A DNA stretch of 64,000 bases from Agreia bicolorata (GTDB lineage Bacteria > Actinomycetota > Actinomycetes > Actinomycetales > Microbacteriaceae). Every line of letters begins with the position of its first letter. Position 1 is the first letter of the stretch. Shown in pieces: positions 10,086-19,194 of the stretch. The position numbers and the translations under genes are program-made. A model generated the notes under the pieces. The model ran no database searches, had not been told where the DNA came from, and saw only the letters and a program-made list of their open reading frames with translations. The stretch covers positions 558,001 to 622,000 of the forward strand of contig NZ_JYFC01000002.1 in assembly GCF_000938265.1 (NCBI RefSeq), given 5' to 3'.

Positions 10086-12397
10086 GACGACCACCCGCCT
10101 TCGACCGACGGTCCGCCGCGGCCGACACCGTGTTCTTCGTGGTGTTGATGGCTGTGGCAGCGTCGACGCTGTGGCCCGTCTATCAGACTCCTCGGCTCAT
10201 CGCTCTGGCCGCCGCGGCACTCGCTCTGGGTGTCGTCGTCGCCTGGACAGGCGCGCTGCTGAGGTGGCCCGGCTACGTCGTCTTCGCAGCATCCGTCGCC
10301 GTCTTCCTGGTCTTCGGCGTGGCTCTTGCCGTGCCAGGACGAGCGATCTTCGGGGTGCTGCCGAGCTTCGACGGCGTGCGCGACCTCGTGACCGGAACCG
10401 CCCTGGCGTGGAAGCAGCTCGTCACGGTCGACCTCCCCGTCTCGAGCTACCAATCCCTTCTGGCGCCAGCGCTCGTGCTGCTTCTGGGCGGAACCGTGCT
10501 GGGCCTGTCGCTCGTGCTGAGATCGCGGCGTGGCGATATCGCCGTGCTCATTCCTGTCGCCGTCGCCGTCACGGGCCTCGCGCTCGGTCCGGAGGTCGCG
10601 TGGTCTCCCTTCGTTCCGGCAGTCGCGTTTCTCGTGGTCGCCATCACCTGGATGACCTGGCGTGCGCGACGAGCGAGGCGACGGGCGATCGCTTTGCTCG
10701 CGGGCCAGACCGAATCGGATGCTCGGGCGCCCGGGTTCGCTCCCGACCGACGAGGGTCGGCGCGCCCGGTGATCGCAGCCGTCATCGTGCTCGCTGTCGC
10801 CGTGGTGGCCGGGGTCTCGGCTGCCGGGGTGTTCGCGCCCCAGGGGTCGCGCGATGTCGTGCGGTCGGCGGTCGAGCGGCCTTTCGACCCGCGCGACTAC
10901 GCGAGCCCGCTCAGCGGATTCCGCTCGTACTGGAACGCTGAAGCGGCGGGTGCGCCGCTCTTCGATATCGAGGGACTTCCCGACGGTGCGCGCATCCGAC
11001 TCGCCGCACTCGACACCTACAACGGCGTCGTGTACAGCGTCGGCGACGAGTCGAGCGACAGTGCATCAGGCTTCTTCGCCCGCGTGCCGTCGACGATCGA
11101 CAGAACGGGCGAATCGGGGACGCCCGTGTCTGCCACGATCGTCGTGTCCGGGTATCGAGGAGTGTGGCTTCCGACGACGGGCGACGTGGAACGGGTCACC
11201 TTCAGCGGATCGCGCGCCTCGCAGCTGGCCGACGCGTTCTACTACAACCGCACGTCGAATACTGCGGCCGTTCTGGGCGGAGTTCGGGAAGGCGACAGCT
11301 ACACGGTCGAGGCGATCGTGCCGTCCGCACCCGATGACGACGAACTGCGAGCGGCTCAGCCGGGCGATGCGTCCGTGCCGCAGCCGAGTAATGTTCCCGA
11401 TGCCATCGCGACCGCGGTCGCCGACGACACCCAGGGACTCGACGCACCCGGCGAGAAGCTGGCGGCCGTCGTCGACGCGATCAAGGCATCCGGATACATC
11501 AGCCATGGCACCGACGACGGCCGGCCCTACAGTCGTTCGGGTCATTCTGCCGATCGGATCACGGAGTTGTTGACAGCGCCGTTGATGCTGGGCGATGCCG
11601 AGCAGTACGCCACGACGGTCGCGCTCATGGCCGACGAGCTGGGTTTTCCCGCTCGGGTGGTCTTGGGCTTCGCGCCTCCGGCCGGCACCAGCACGGTGAC
11701 AGGCTCGGATGTGTCGGCCTGGGTGGAGGTCGATCTCGCGGGTTACGGATGGGTCGCGATCGACGCGACGCCCGAAGACCGGCCGATTCCCGAGAAGCTG
11801 CCGGATACCAAGCAGCAGGTCTCGAGACCGCAGGTGGTCATCCCGCCGCCGCCCGCAGCGGACGACACGCCTGTCGAGCCCAACCGACCGGAGGCCGATC
11901 AGAAGAAGGCGGACGACCCCGATGCGTTCTGGCCCGCGGTGCTCGGCATCGTGCGCGTCGTGGGCGTCGTCGCCCTGGTGGTCTTGATCGTCTTCGCGCC
12001 GGTGATTCTCATCGCGGGTGCAAAACTGGCGCGACGCCGACGTCGCCGACGGAGACCGGATGCCGTCTCCCGGATCGCCGGCGGATGGCAGGAGCTCGTC
12101 GACACCGGTCTCGACTACGGCTATGACGTGCCGGCGACCGCGACCAGGCTCGAGGCCGCGCGGGCCGTCGGCGCCGTCGACCTGCAGACATTCGCCCGAC
12201 GGGCCGACGCGGCCGTCTTCGCCGACGAGCGGATCGACGTTCGCGAGGCCGACCAGTACTGGTCGGACCTGGCGATACTCAGGGTCGCGTGGGCAAGGGA
12301 ATACACTCGGTGGCAACGCATCCGTGCCGCAACGCGACTTCGATCGCTGTCAGCACGTTCAGGTGCGTCCGGTCGAGGGGGAGAGCGTCGTGGCTGA
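10082..12397 (+). CDS. Transglutaminase-fold membrane protein lacking catalytic Cys and His
   Basis: 771 residues. About six N-terminal transmembrane helices (residues 15-240) precede an extracytoplasmic region with a transglutaminase-like core at about 490-570, then one more helix (about 625-650) and a cytoplasmic basic tail. This is the usual layout of TgpA/DUF3488-type proteins next to MoxR and DUF58. The core motifs are recognisable but altered. The position of the catalytic Cys (normally GDCEQYA) is Ala 506 in GDAEQYA, and the His position (normally HAWVEV) is Ser 545 in VSAWVEV, while the Asp in AIDATP (561) is kept. It therefore looks like a binding or structural pseudoenzyme. The start GTG overlaps the DUF58 stop. 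Confidence 0.87.
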   Translation: MRRPPAFDRRSAAADTVFFVVLMAVAASTLWPVYQTPRLIALAAAALALGVVVAWTGALLRWPGYVVFAASVAVFLVFGVALAVPGRAIFGVLPSFDGVRDLVTGTALAWKQLVTVDLPVSSYQSLLAPALVLLLGGTVLGLSLVLRSRRGDIAVLIPVAVAVTGLALGPEVAWSPFVPAVAFLVVAITWMTWRARRARRRAIALLAGQTESDARAPGFAPDRRGSARPVIAAVIVLAVAVVAGVSAAGVFAPQGSRDVVRSAVERPFDPRDYASPLSGFRSYWNAEAAGAPLFDIEGLPDGARIRLAALDTYNGVVYSVGDESSDSASGFFARVPSTIDRTGESGTPVSATIVVSGYRGVWLPTTGDVERVTFSGSRASQLADAFYYNRTSNTAAVLGGVREGDSYTVEAIVPSAPDDDELRAAQPGDASVPQPSNVPDAIATAVADDTQGLDAPGEKLAAVVDAIKASGYISHGTDDGRPYSRSGHSADRITELLTAPLMLGDAEQYATTVALMADELGFPARVVLGFAPPAGTSTVTGSDVSAWVEVDLAGYGWVAIDATPEDRPIPEKLPDTKQQVSRPQVVIPPPPAADDTPVEPNRPEADQKKADDPDAFWPAVLGIVRVVGVVALVVLIVFAPVILIAGAKLARRRRRRRRPDAVSRIAGGWQELVDTGLDYGYDVPATATRLEAARAVGAVDLQTFARRADAAVFADERIDVREADQYWSDLAILRVAWAREYTRWQRIRAATRLRSLSARSGASGRGGERRG

Positions 12398-12848
12398 GCC
12401 TGGGCTCCCTCCTTTTCCCGGCGCAGCAGACACCGGAGTCTGGAACGCGCGGTCCTCGCGAATTCCGTACGTCGAGCCGTGGCCGCTGCCAGAGGAACAG
12501 GCGGAGTCGACGCCCGCCCCGCCGTCGACGTTCGTTCTCGAGTTCAGCACTGGCCAGGCCGTCACGATTGCGGGCATGGGGCTCATCGGACGTGCGCCGC
12601 GAGACACGGGAGGCGACGTATCCCTGCAGCTGGTGAGTGTCGACGACCCGGGGCGGTCGGTATCGAAAGTGCACGCTCGGTTCGAGATCGACGCCCGCGG
12701 TCTGTGGATCGAGGATCTCGACTCGGGCAACGGCACCGTGATCGTGCAGCCGGGCGGATCGCCGACTCCGCTCCGGCCTGGAGAGAGAAATGGCGTCGGC
12801 GTCGGCGGCGTCGTGCGCATCGGCCGCCAATCGTTCACGGTGCGCTGA
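12390..12848 (+). CDS. FHA domain protein (phosphothreonine reader)
   Basis: 152 residues, read from the GTG at 12390. That GTG overlaps the preceding stop and sits behind the purine-rich site GAGGGGGAGAG. The reading frame is open further upstream, but that part lies inside the transglutaminase-fold gene. After a proline-rich leader of about 45 residues there is one FHA domain with the hallmarks GLIGRAP, SVSKVHARFE and DLDSGNGT, that is the conserved Gly-Arg, Ser-x-x-His and Asn-Gly that bind phosphothreonine. Its place at the end of a kinase cluster suggests it reads phosphorylation made by the kinase at 314-1741. It is probably cytoplasmic. Confidence 0.9.
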   Translation: MAEPGLPPFPGAADTGVWNARSSRIPYVEPWPLPEEQAESTPAPPSTFVLEFSTGQAVTIAGMGLIGRAPRDTGGDVSLQLVSVDDPGRSVSKVHARFEIDARGLWIEDLDSGNGTVIVQPGGSPTPLRPGERNGVGVGGVVRIGRQSFTVR

Positions 12849-12936
12849 CGCGGGGCGCGCGCGGGCGCCGTGCGCTCATACAAGTCGTGGGCCGCGCCTC
12901 CTGGCGAACCGGCACCCCGGGAGGCAGGATGGCCTT

Positions 12937-13908
12937 ATGAGCACGAACAACGATCCCGACCGCGACCCGCTTTCCCAGGACAGCCCCGAGAACAGCCGGC
13001 TCGAGCCTCAGCGTGAGGCGCCGACTGAATCCGCGCGTGAGTTCGTCGTGGCCGAACCGTCGAGCGTCGAGCCTGGCACGCTCGAACCCGTGGTCGTGCG
13101 CACGGGCGTCGAGCCAGAGCAGGGCGCGGCCGCGTCGCAGGGGTGGACGAGTCCAGCTGTGAGCCGCGAGACGGAGGATCCCAATCCCTACGTCGTCCGC
13201 ACCACCGTTCCTCCGATGAACCCGCACACCACGGGCGCTCCGCTCGCTCAGCAGACCGAGGGCTCCGCACCGCCGGCTGCTCCGAACGCGGCCCCGGGCA
13301 TCCCTGGCGGCGAGATCTACTCGCAGGCACCAGCGCCGGTGTACGTGGCGCGCCCCGCGCAGCCGGTTCGGCGCGGTAATCGGCTGTTCGGCACCGTCAT
13401 CGCTCTTCTGGGAACGGTCGCCTTCGCCGTCGTGTACGCGGCAGTCGCGTCTCTGTTCTTCGTCTTCAACCCCGCGGTCGAGAACGCGGTGTCGACCCTG
13501 ACGCGGTTCCTCGTCAACTTCGCCTTTATCGTTCCCGTCTTCTTCTTCGCCATCGCGTTCATCCTCCTTGTGCTGATCCTCAACCGCGCGGGCTGGTGGG
13601 CCTACATCATCGGCGGCTTCGCCGTGGCCGCCGTCGTCTATGCCGGATCGATCGTCGGTGCATACCTCGCCGTTCAGGGATGGACGATGAGTCAGAGCGA
13701 CCTCGGTGATTTCCTGCGCTCGCTTCTGATGGACCCGCTGCCGATCGTCGCTGCGATCGTCGCGCGTGAGGTCTCCGTCTGGACGGGAGCGTGGGTCTCC
13801 TCCAGAGGCCGCAAGGTCAAGGAGCGCAACCAGGCCGCCCAGGCGGAATACGACAAGACAATGGCCGAGGCTCCGGTGACTGCGCCACAGGGGTCGCCGG
13901 CCTGGTAA
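12937..13908 (+). CDS. Proline-rich multi-pass membrane protein, unknown function
   Basis: 323 residues from ATG 12937, preceded by GGGAGG. The first 145 residues are hydrophilic, Glu/Pro/Thr-rich and probably disordered and cytoplasmic. About four transmembrane helices follow (roughly residues 150-270), then a short charged tail with a Lys/Arg-rich stretch (RGRKVKERNQ). I do not recognise a named family. The disordered Thr-containing N-terminus behind a kinase/FHA cluster would be a plausible phosphorylation target, but that is inference. Confidence 0.75.
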   Translation: MSTNNDPDRDPLSQDSPENSRLEPQREAPTESAREFVVAEPSSVEPGTLEPVVVRTGVEPEQGAAASQGWTSPAVSRETEDPNPYVVRTTVPPMNPHTTGAPLAQQTEGSAPPAAPNAAPGIPGGEIYSQAPAPVYVARPAQPVRRGNRLFGTVIALLGTVAFAVVYAAVASLFFVFNPAVENAVSTLTRFLVNFAFIVPVFFFAIAFILLVLILNRAGWWAYIIGGFAVAAVVYAGSIVGAYLAVQGWTMSQSDLGDFLRSLLMDPLPIVAAIVAREVSVWTGAWVSSRGRKVKERNQAAQAEYDKTMAEAPVTAPQGSPAW

Positions 13909-13913
13909 TCGCC

Positions 13914-14390
13914 GTGCCGAGCCGCGGTCTCCGCTACGGTCGGTCGGTCTTCGCGACCGCCCTGTTCGTCGCCCTCGTCGTCGCAGGCTGGGGATTCGTC
14001 AGCCTTCTGGGCGAAACGGATGTGGTGGTCGATCCTGACGTGGGGCCGATCATCGTGCCGGTGTCAGTGGCGGTCAGCGCCACGGCGGTCCTGTTCGCAT
14101 TGGCGTCGCCGCGCTGGTCGGAGGTGACCGTCAGGGGCCTGGGGGCGGTGCTCGGATCATCCGCCGTTCTCGCCCTCGGCGCGGTTGCCGTGCAACTCGC
14201 CACTCTGGGCGTTCTGCAGTTCGTGGCGACCGGTCGACTCACGGCTCTCCTGCTGGTCATCGCTGCCCAGGCGCCAACCCCGTACACGATCGTGGTCATC
14301 GGGGCGGCGTTCGTCGCAGCCGTCGGGCTGGCGCTGCTCGGCGCAGGGCAGGGCCGGGCATCCTGGCCTTGGGAGAAGGAGGGCGACTGA
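13914..14390 (+). CDS. Small integral membrane protein, unknown function
   Basis: 158 residues if translation begins at GTG 13914, just after the stop of the previous gene. The open frame extends upstream without another convincing start. The sequence is almost entirely hydrophobic with about four transmembrane helices and ends in a short charged tail (WPWEKEGD). There is no strong ribosome site, so translational coupling to the gene before it is likely. No family recognised. It is probably the last gene of the kinase/MoxR cluster. Confidence 0.6.
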   Translation: MPSRGLRYGRSVFATALFVALVVAGWGFVSLLGETDVVVDPDVGPIIVPVSVAVSATAVLFALASPRWSEVTVRGLGAVLGSSAVLALGAVAVQLATLGVLQFVATGRLTALLLVIAAQAPTPYTIVVIGAAFVAAVGLALLGAGQGRASWPWEKEGD

Positions 14391-14473
14391 TCGGGTCGAC
14401 CGGGTGCAGGCCATGTGTCGGCGGTCGATCTCTGCTTGGATGGGTATCCGGGATTCGAAGCGAGGAGCTCTCG

Positions 14474-15691
14474 ATGTCAGACAACAACCTTCCCCCTGTG
14501 CCCCAGGGCGCGTCGCCGCTTCCTCCGGTGCCGCCCGTCCCGCCGGCGCCGTCAGCTCCTGTGCCGCCTGTGCCGCCGGTTCAGAGCTATCCGGGCGTGC
14601 CGCAGTTCCAGCCGCAGCCGCCCCAGTTCACGCAGCCGCAGCCGCAGTTCACGCAGGCTCAGCCGCCCCAGTTCCAGCCCCAGCCGGGCGCTCGCAAGTC
14701 GCGCAAGGGGCTGATCGTCGGCATCTCCATCGCCGCGGCCGTGCTCATTCTCGGTGGTGGCGGTCTGGCCGTTGCCGGCGCATCCATTTCGTCGAGCGTC
14801 GCACCCGACGCTCAGGTCAAGGAATTCCTGCAGGACCTGGTCGACGGCAGAGCGGAGGCGGCTCTCGAGGTCATGGGGGAGAAGCCTTCTGGTCTGCTCA
14901 CCGACGAGGCCTACAATGCGTCGGCCAACCACATCACTGACTTCACCGTTGGCAAGGCGAAGACGACCGGTGACACATCGATCGTCACAGCCAAGATCAC
15001 CCAGGGGGGAACGAGTTACACCCAGGAGTTCGAGCTCGCGAAGGCCGGCAAGACGTTCGTGGTCTTCGACACCTGGCAGCTGCAGTCTCTGCCTCTCGGA
15101 GTGGTCGACGTGCAGGTTCAGGGGCCGGCGGGCCTCGCTGTTCAGGTCGACGGCAATGCCATCGATGTGGCCGACGGATCGAGTCTCCGGGCCTTCCCCG
15201 GCGACTACGAGGTTTCGGTCGTCGATGACAGCGACCTCTTCGATGCCGAGCCCGCGACCGCGAACGTCGTCGGACTCTCCGACGACGCCGCGGGAAGCGT
15301 CGCGACAGCGGCGGTCACCACCACGCTCACGGAGGCCGGCACGGCGGCCGCCCGCTCCGCGGTCGACGCCTACGTCGATGGATGCGTGGCTCAGCAGAGT
15401 CTCGCGCCGACGGGCTGCGGTTTCGGGGCGCGCGCGCAAGACGGCGTCAGCTATTCGAACATCCGCTGGACGTTGACGGTGAGGCCGACCTACTCGGTAG
15501 GCGACTGGGCGGGCAACGGCTGGTCTGTCACCACCGAGACGGCCGGAACGCTCGATGTCGTAGCCGACTCTGTCGACGGCGCCGGTCGCTCCGGTCAATC
15601 GGGCACGACCCTCTCGAACTACCGGCCCGTCGGCACGGTGTCCGTGGTCGACGGTGCGCTCACGTTCTCGTCGTCGGTGCTGCCGTTCTAG
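14474..15691 (+). CDS. Single-pass membrane protein with Pro/Gln-rich N-terminus
   Basis: 405 residues from ATG 14474 behind GAGGAG. An upstream in-frame ATG at 14369 overlaps the previous gene and has no ribosome site. The first 70 residues are Pro/Gln-rich (repeated QPQPPQFTQ-like units). A Lys/Arg pair and one transmembrane helix (about 80-102) follow, then an extracytoplasmic beta-rich domain of about 300 residues with two closely spaced cysteines (GCVAQQ...TGCGFG) that may form a disulphide. The layout resembles actinobacterial surface proteins with disordered cytoplasmic heads. Function unknown. The str promoter begins 14 bases after its stop. Confidence 0.75.
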   Translation: MSDNNLPPVPQGASPLPPVPPVPPAPSAPVPPVPPVQSYPGVPQFQPQPPQFTQPQPQFTQAQPPQFQPQPGARKSRKGLIVGISIAAAVLILGGGGLAVAGASISSSVAPDAQVKEFLQDLVDGRAEAALEVMGEKPSGLLTDEAYNASANHITDFTVGKAKTTGDTSIVTAKITQGGTSYTQEFELAKAGKTFVVFDTWQLQSLPLGVVDVQVQGPAGLAVQVDGNAIDVADGSSLRAFPGDYEVSVVDDSDLFDAEPATANVVGLSDDAAGSVATAAVTTTLTEAGTAAARSAVDAYVDGCVAQQSLAPTGCGFGARAQDGVSYSNIRWTLTVRPTYSVGDWAGNGWSVTTETAGTLDVVADSVDGAGRSGQSGTTLSNYRPVGTVSVVDGALTFSSSVLPF

Positions 15692-15999
15692 CGCCCTGCC
15701 TCGCTTGACCGAAGCACCGCTTCGGGCTAATATTGCCGGGTGTGTGCATTCTTGCACGCCCACTTTTCATCTCGGATTCGTCCGAGACGAGATTCTTGCG
15801 ACAGACCAGTCTGGGGCAAGGCAAGGGCAGGCCCTATCTGGGGCACGCCCCCACGGCATACCCACCATCACAATCTCTGCAGGCGTTCGCGTGTGCAGGC
15901 GGCGGGTCCACAAGAACATCGGTTGAATCCCGCACGCGGGCGCCGCCGATTGCTACGCGAAAGCAAGCTGTCACCGTGCAGCAGAAAATAGGAGAAGTA
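15692..15999 (+). other. Intergenic region and long structured leader of the str operon
   Basis: 308 bases without a gene. It holds the rpsL promoter (15705-15733) and about 260 bases of untranslated leader. The leader contains a 7-bp hairpin closed by a TTCG loop (TCTCGGA/TCCGAGA, 15770-15787) and weaker stems such as GTGTGC/GCACGC near 15743-15758. An open frame that runs through here into rpsL has no ribosome site and no protein-like composition. The leader is long enough to carry ribosomal-protein feedback regulation, but no known motif is recognisable by eye. Confidence 0.6.
15705..15733 (+). promoter_or_regulatory. Promoter of rpsL (str operon)
   Basis: TTGACC (15705-15710) and TAATAT (15728-15733) are separated by exactly 17 bases, close to the housekeeping sigma consensus, with a transcript predicted to begin near 15740. 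The spacer holds a perfect 7-bp inverted repeat CCGAAGC-ACC-GCTTCGG (15709-15725) that starts in the -35 box. The dyad could be an operator or a leftover terminator stem of the upstream gene, although no T-run follows it. Confidence 0.78.
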
Positions 16000-16374
16000 G
16001 TGCCAACCATTCAGCAGTTGGTCCGCAAGGGCCGAACTCCGAAGGTCACCAAGACCAAGACGCCGGCCCTGAAGGCCAACCCGCAGCAGCGCGGCGTCTG
16101 CACCCGCGTTTACACGACCACGCCCAAGAAGCCCAACTCGGCTCTTCGCAAGGTCGCCCGCGTCAAGCTGTCGAACGGCACCGAGGTCACCGCGTACATT
16201 CCCGGTGAGGGCCACAACCTGCAGGAGCACTCGATGGTGCTCGTGCGTGGCGGTCGTGTGAAGGACCTGCCCGGTGTGCGTTACAAGATCGTCCGCGGCG
16301 CCCTGGACACCCAGGCCGTCAAGGGCCGCAAGCAGGCTCGCAGCCGTTACGGCGCGAAGATGGAGAAGAAGTAA
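16000..16374 (+). CDS. rpsL: 30S ribosomal protein S12
   Basis: 124 residues, the normal length for S12, starting at GTG 16000 behind GGAGAAG. It contains the universally conserved decoding-centre segments [13 protein letters not shown] and [10 protein letters not shown], the places where streptomycin-resistance changes occur in other bacteria (wild-type Lys residues are present here). It begins the str operon. Its TAA stop overlaps the ATG of rpsG (TAATG), coupling S12 and S7 translation. Confidence 0.98.
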   Translation: MPTIQQLVRKGRTPKVTKTKTPALKANPQQRGVCTRVYTTTPKKPNSALRKVARVKLSNGTEVTAYIPGEGHNLQEHSMVLVRGGRVKDLPGVRYKIVRGALDTQAVKGRKQARSRYGAKMEKK

Positions 16375-16844
16375 TGCCTCGTAAGGGACCAGCACCCAAG
16401 CGCCCCGTCGTCGCAGACCCCGTCTACGGCGCACCGATCGTCAGCCAGCTCGTCAACAAGATCCTTCTTGATGGCAAGAAGGGCCTGGCCGAGCGCATCG
16501 TCTATGACGCACTCGAAGGAGTTGCGGCCAAGAACGGCGCCGACGCCGTCGTCACCCTCAAGAAGGCGCTCGACAACGTGCGCCCCACCCTCGAGGTCAA
16601 GTCGCGCCGCGTTGGTGGATCGACCTACCAGGTTCCGGTCGAGGTCAAGCCTCACCGTGCCAACACCCTCGCCCTTCGCTGGCTCACGAGCTACGCGAAG
16701 AGCCGTCGCGAGAAGACGATGACCGAGCGTCTCACCAACGAGATCCTCGACGCGTCGAACGGCCTCGGTGCCGCGGTCAAGCGCCGCGAAGACACCCACA
16801 AGATGGCCGAGTCGAACAAGGCATTCGCGCACTACCGCTGGTAA
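16374..16844 (+). CDS. rpsG: 30S ribosomal protein S7
   Basis: 156 residues, typical length. It begins [12 protein letters not shown] and has the S7 hallmarks [27 protein letters not shown] and the C-terminal [15 protein letters not shown]7 binds the 3' major domain of 16S rRNA and nucleates head assembly. The start overlaps the rpsL stop. A strong hairpin separates it from fusA, so expression may differ between the two halves of the operon. Confidence 0.98.
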   Translation: MPRKGPAPKRPVVADPVYGAPIVSQLVNKILLDGKKGLAERIVYDALEGVAAKNGADAVVTLKKALDNVRPTLEVKSRRVGGSTYQVPVEVKPHRANTLALRWLTSYAKSRREKTMTERLTNEILDASNGLGAAVKRREDTHKMAESNKAFAHYRW

Positions 16845-16863
16845 TCGCGCGTGCTGGTCGAGA

Positions 16864-16888
16864 GGCCGGTTCGCCACGCGAACCGGCC
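16864..16888 (+). terminator. Intercistronic hairpin between rpsG and fusA
   Basis: A perfect 11-bp stem GGCCGGTTCGC / GCGAACCGGCC with a CAC loop, 20 bases after rpsG. No T-run follows, so it is more likely an attenuator or mRNA-processing/stability element than a full terminator. fusA has its own strong ribosome site further down. Confidence 0.6.
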
Positions 16889-16946
16889 CCTCGTCCCGCG
16901 CCGCCATCGTTCGACAAACCCCTTAGTAAACAACCGGAGGCAATCT

Positions 16947-19061
16947 GTGGCACAGGACGTGCTCACCGACCTGAACAAGGTCCGCAACATCGGCATCATG
17001 GCTCACATCGATGCCGGCAAGACCACCACCACCGAGCGCATCCTGTTCTACACGGGTATCACGCACAAGATCGGTGAAGTCCACGATGGCGCAGCCACCA
17101 TGGACTGGATGGCACAGGAGCAGGAGCGTGGAATCACCATCACGTCCGCTGCGACGACCTGTTTCTGGAACAAGAACCAGATCAACATCATCGACACCCC
17201 GGGTCACGTCGACTTCACCGTCGAGGTGGAGCGTTCGCTCCGCGTGCTCGATGGCGCCGTCGCCGTCTTCGACGGCAAAGAGGGCGTCGAGCCCCAGTCG
17301 GAGACCGTCTGGCGCCAGGCCGACAAGTACGACGTTCCGCGCATCTGCTTCGTCAACAAGATGGACAAGCTCGGCGCCGACTTCTACTACACGGTCGACA
17401 CCATCATCAACCGCCTCGGAGCCAAGCCGCTGGTCATCCAGCTGCCGATCGGCGCCGAGTCGAGCTTCGAAGGCGTCATCGACCTGGTCGAGATGCGCGC
17501 GCTCACCTGGCGTGGAGACTCCAAGGGTGACGTTCAGATGGGTGCCAAGTACGAGATCGAAGAGATCCCGGCCGACCTCAAGGAGAAGGCCGACGAGTAC
17601 CGCCAGCTTCTGCTCGAGACCGTCGCCGAGACCGACGACGCCCTTCTCGAGAAGTTCTTCTCGGGCGAAGAGCTGACCGTCCCTGAGATCAAGGGCGCCA
17701 TCCGCAAGCTCACCGTGTCGAGCCAGATCTACCCGGTTCTCTGCGGCTCGGCGTTCAAGAACCGTGGCGTTCAGCCAATGCTCGACGCCGTCATCGACTA
17801 CCTCCCCACCCCGCTCGACGTGCCGGCCACCGAGGCCCACGACGCGCGTGACGAAGAGGTCGTCGTGATGCGTCACCCCGACGCGAACGAGCCTTTCACC
17901 GCGCTCGCGTTCAAGGTCGCCGTGCACCCGTTCTTCGGTCGCCTCACGTACATCCGCGTCTACTCGGGCAAGCTCGAGTCTGGCGGACAGATCATGAACT
18001 CGACCAAGGGCAAGAAAGAGCGCATCGGCAAGATCTTCCAGATGCACGCCAACAAGGAGAACCCGGTCGACTCTGTCACCGCCGGTCACATCTATGCGGT
18101 CATCGGTCTGAAGGACACGACCACGGGCGACACGCTGAGCGATTCGCAGCACCAGGTCGTTCTCGAGTCGATGACGTTCCCCGACCCGGTCATCGAGGTC
18201 GCGATCGAGCCGAAGACGAAGGCCGACCAGGAGAAGCTGGGTGTCGCCATCCAGAAGCTCGCTGAAGAAGACCCGACCTTCCGCACCGAGCAGAACCAGG
18301 ACACGGGCCAGACGGTCATCAAGGGAATGGGCGAGCTTCACCTCGACATCCTCGTCGACCGTATGAAGCGCGAGTTCAACGTCGAGGCCAACGTGGGCAA
18401 GCCCCAGGTCGCGTACCGCGAGACGATCCGCCGCCTGGTGCCGAAGCACGACTACACCCACAAGAAGCAGACCGGTGGTTCAGGTCAGTTCGCGAAGGTG
18501 CAGATCTCGATCGAGCCCATGGAGGTGACCGCGGAGAAGAGCTACGAGTTCGAGAACAAGGTCACCGGTGGTCGCGTTCCGCGCGAGTACATCCCCTCGG
18601 TCGATGCGGGAATCCAGGATGCCCTCCAGGTCGGCGTTCTCGCCGGCTACCCCATGGTGGGTGTCAAGGCAGCCCTGCTCGATGGCCAGTTCCACGACGT
18701 CGACTCCTCGGAGATGGCGTTCAAGATCGCTGGTTCCATGGCGTTCAAGGAAGCCGCCCGCAAGGCGGACCCGGTCATCCTTGAGCCGTTGATGGCAGTC
18801 GAGGTGCGCACCCCTGAGGAATACATGGGTGACGTCATCGGCGACCTCAACTCGCGCCGTGGCCAGATCCAGTCCATGGAGGACGCGACCGGTATCAAGG
18901 TCATCCGTGCCCATGTACCGCTTTCGGAGATGTTCGGTTACATCGGTGACCTGAGGTCGAAGACCTCGGGCCGCGCGGTGTACTCGATGACTTTCGACAG
19001 CTACGCCGAGGTCCCCAAGGCTGTTGCCGAAGAGATCATCAACAAAAACAAGGGCGAATAG
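16947..19061 (+). CDS. fusA: Elongation factor G
   Basis: 704 residues from GTG 16947, seven bases after GGAGG. The longer open frame upstream crosses the intercistronic hairpin and is not used. GTP-binding motifs are [12 protein letters not shown] (G1), [11 protein letters not shown] (G2), DTPGHVDFT (G3) and NKMDKLGAD (G4). Domain IV and V signatures ([22 protein letters not shown]) follow. EF-G moves tRNA and mRNA through the ribosome and helps recycle it. It is the third gene of the str operon, in standard order. Confidence 0.98.
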   Translation: MAQDVLTDLNKVRNIGIMAHIDAGKTTTTERILFYTGITHKIGEVHDGAATMDWMAQEQERGITITSAATTCFWNKNQINIIDTPGHVDFTVEVERSLRVLDGAVAVFDGKEGVEPQSETVWRQADKYDVPRICFVNKMDKLGADFYYTVDTIINRLGAKPLVIQLPIGAESSFEGVIDLVEMRALTWRGDSKGDVQMGAKYEIEEIPADLKEKADEYRQLLLETVAETDDALLEKFFSGEELTVPEIKGAIRKLTVSSQIYPVLCGSAFKNRGVQPMLDAVIDYLPTPLDVPATEAHDARDEEVVVMRHPDANEPFTALAFKVAVHPFFGRLTYIRVYSGKLESGGQIMNSTKGKKERIGKIFQMHANKENPVDSVTAGHIYAVIGLKDTTTGDTLSDSQHQVVLESMTFPDPVIEVAIEPKTKADQEKLGVAIQKLAEEDPTFRTEQNQDTGQTVIKGMGELHLDILVDRMKREFNVEANVGKPQVAYRETIRRLVPKHDYTHKKQTGGSGQFAKVQISIEPMEVTAEKSYEFENKVTGGRVPREYIPSVDAGIQDALQVGVLAGYPMVGVKAALLDGQFHDVDSSEMAFKIAGSMAFKEAARKADPVILEPLMAVEVRTPEEYMGDVIGDLNSRRGQIQSMEDATGIKVIRAHVPLSEMFGYIGDLRSKTSGRAVYSMTFDSYAEVPKAVAEEIINKNKGE

Positions 19062-19074
19062 TCCTGTATCGTGT

Positions 19075-19105
19075 TCCGGTGCTCAATATTGTTGCGAGCA
19101 CCGGA
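19075..19105 (+). terminator. Hairpin between fusA and tuf
   Basis: A 10-bp stem TCCGGTGCTC / GAGCACCGGA around an 11-base loop, 13 bases after fusA. No T-run follows directly. A TTTTTT run at about 19151-19156 is too far away to belong to it. It is probably a partial terminator or stability element. A weak candidate tuf promoter (TTGTTG 19089-19094, 16 bases, TAACAT 19111-19116) overlaps its 3' arm. Confidence 0.5.
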
Positions 19106-19194
19106 GCGCGTAACATCAATACACAAACACCCCCGCTCTTCACCCGGTAGTTTTTTGTCCGGATGCGGAGCAAGAGAGTCCTGAGGAGGACCCA

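Noticed and set aside
15733-16374. Extended rpsL with an extra 89 N-terminal codons
   Set aside because: The upstream ATG falls right after the promoter -10 and has no ribosome site. GTG 16000 has GGAGAAG and gives the standard S12 length.
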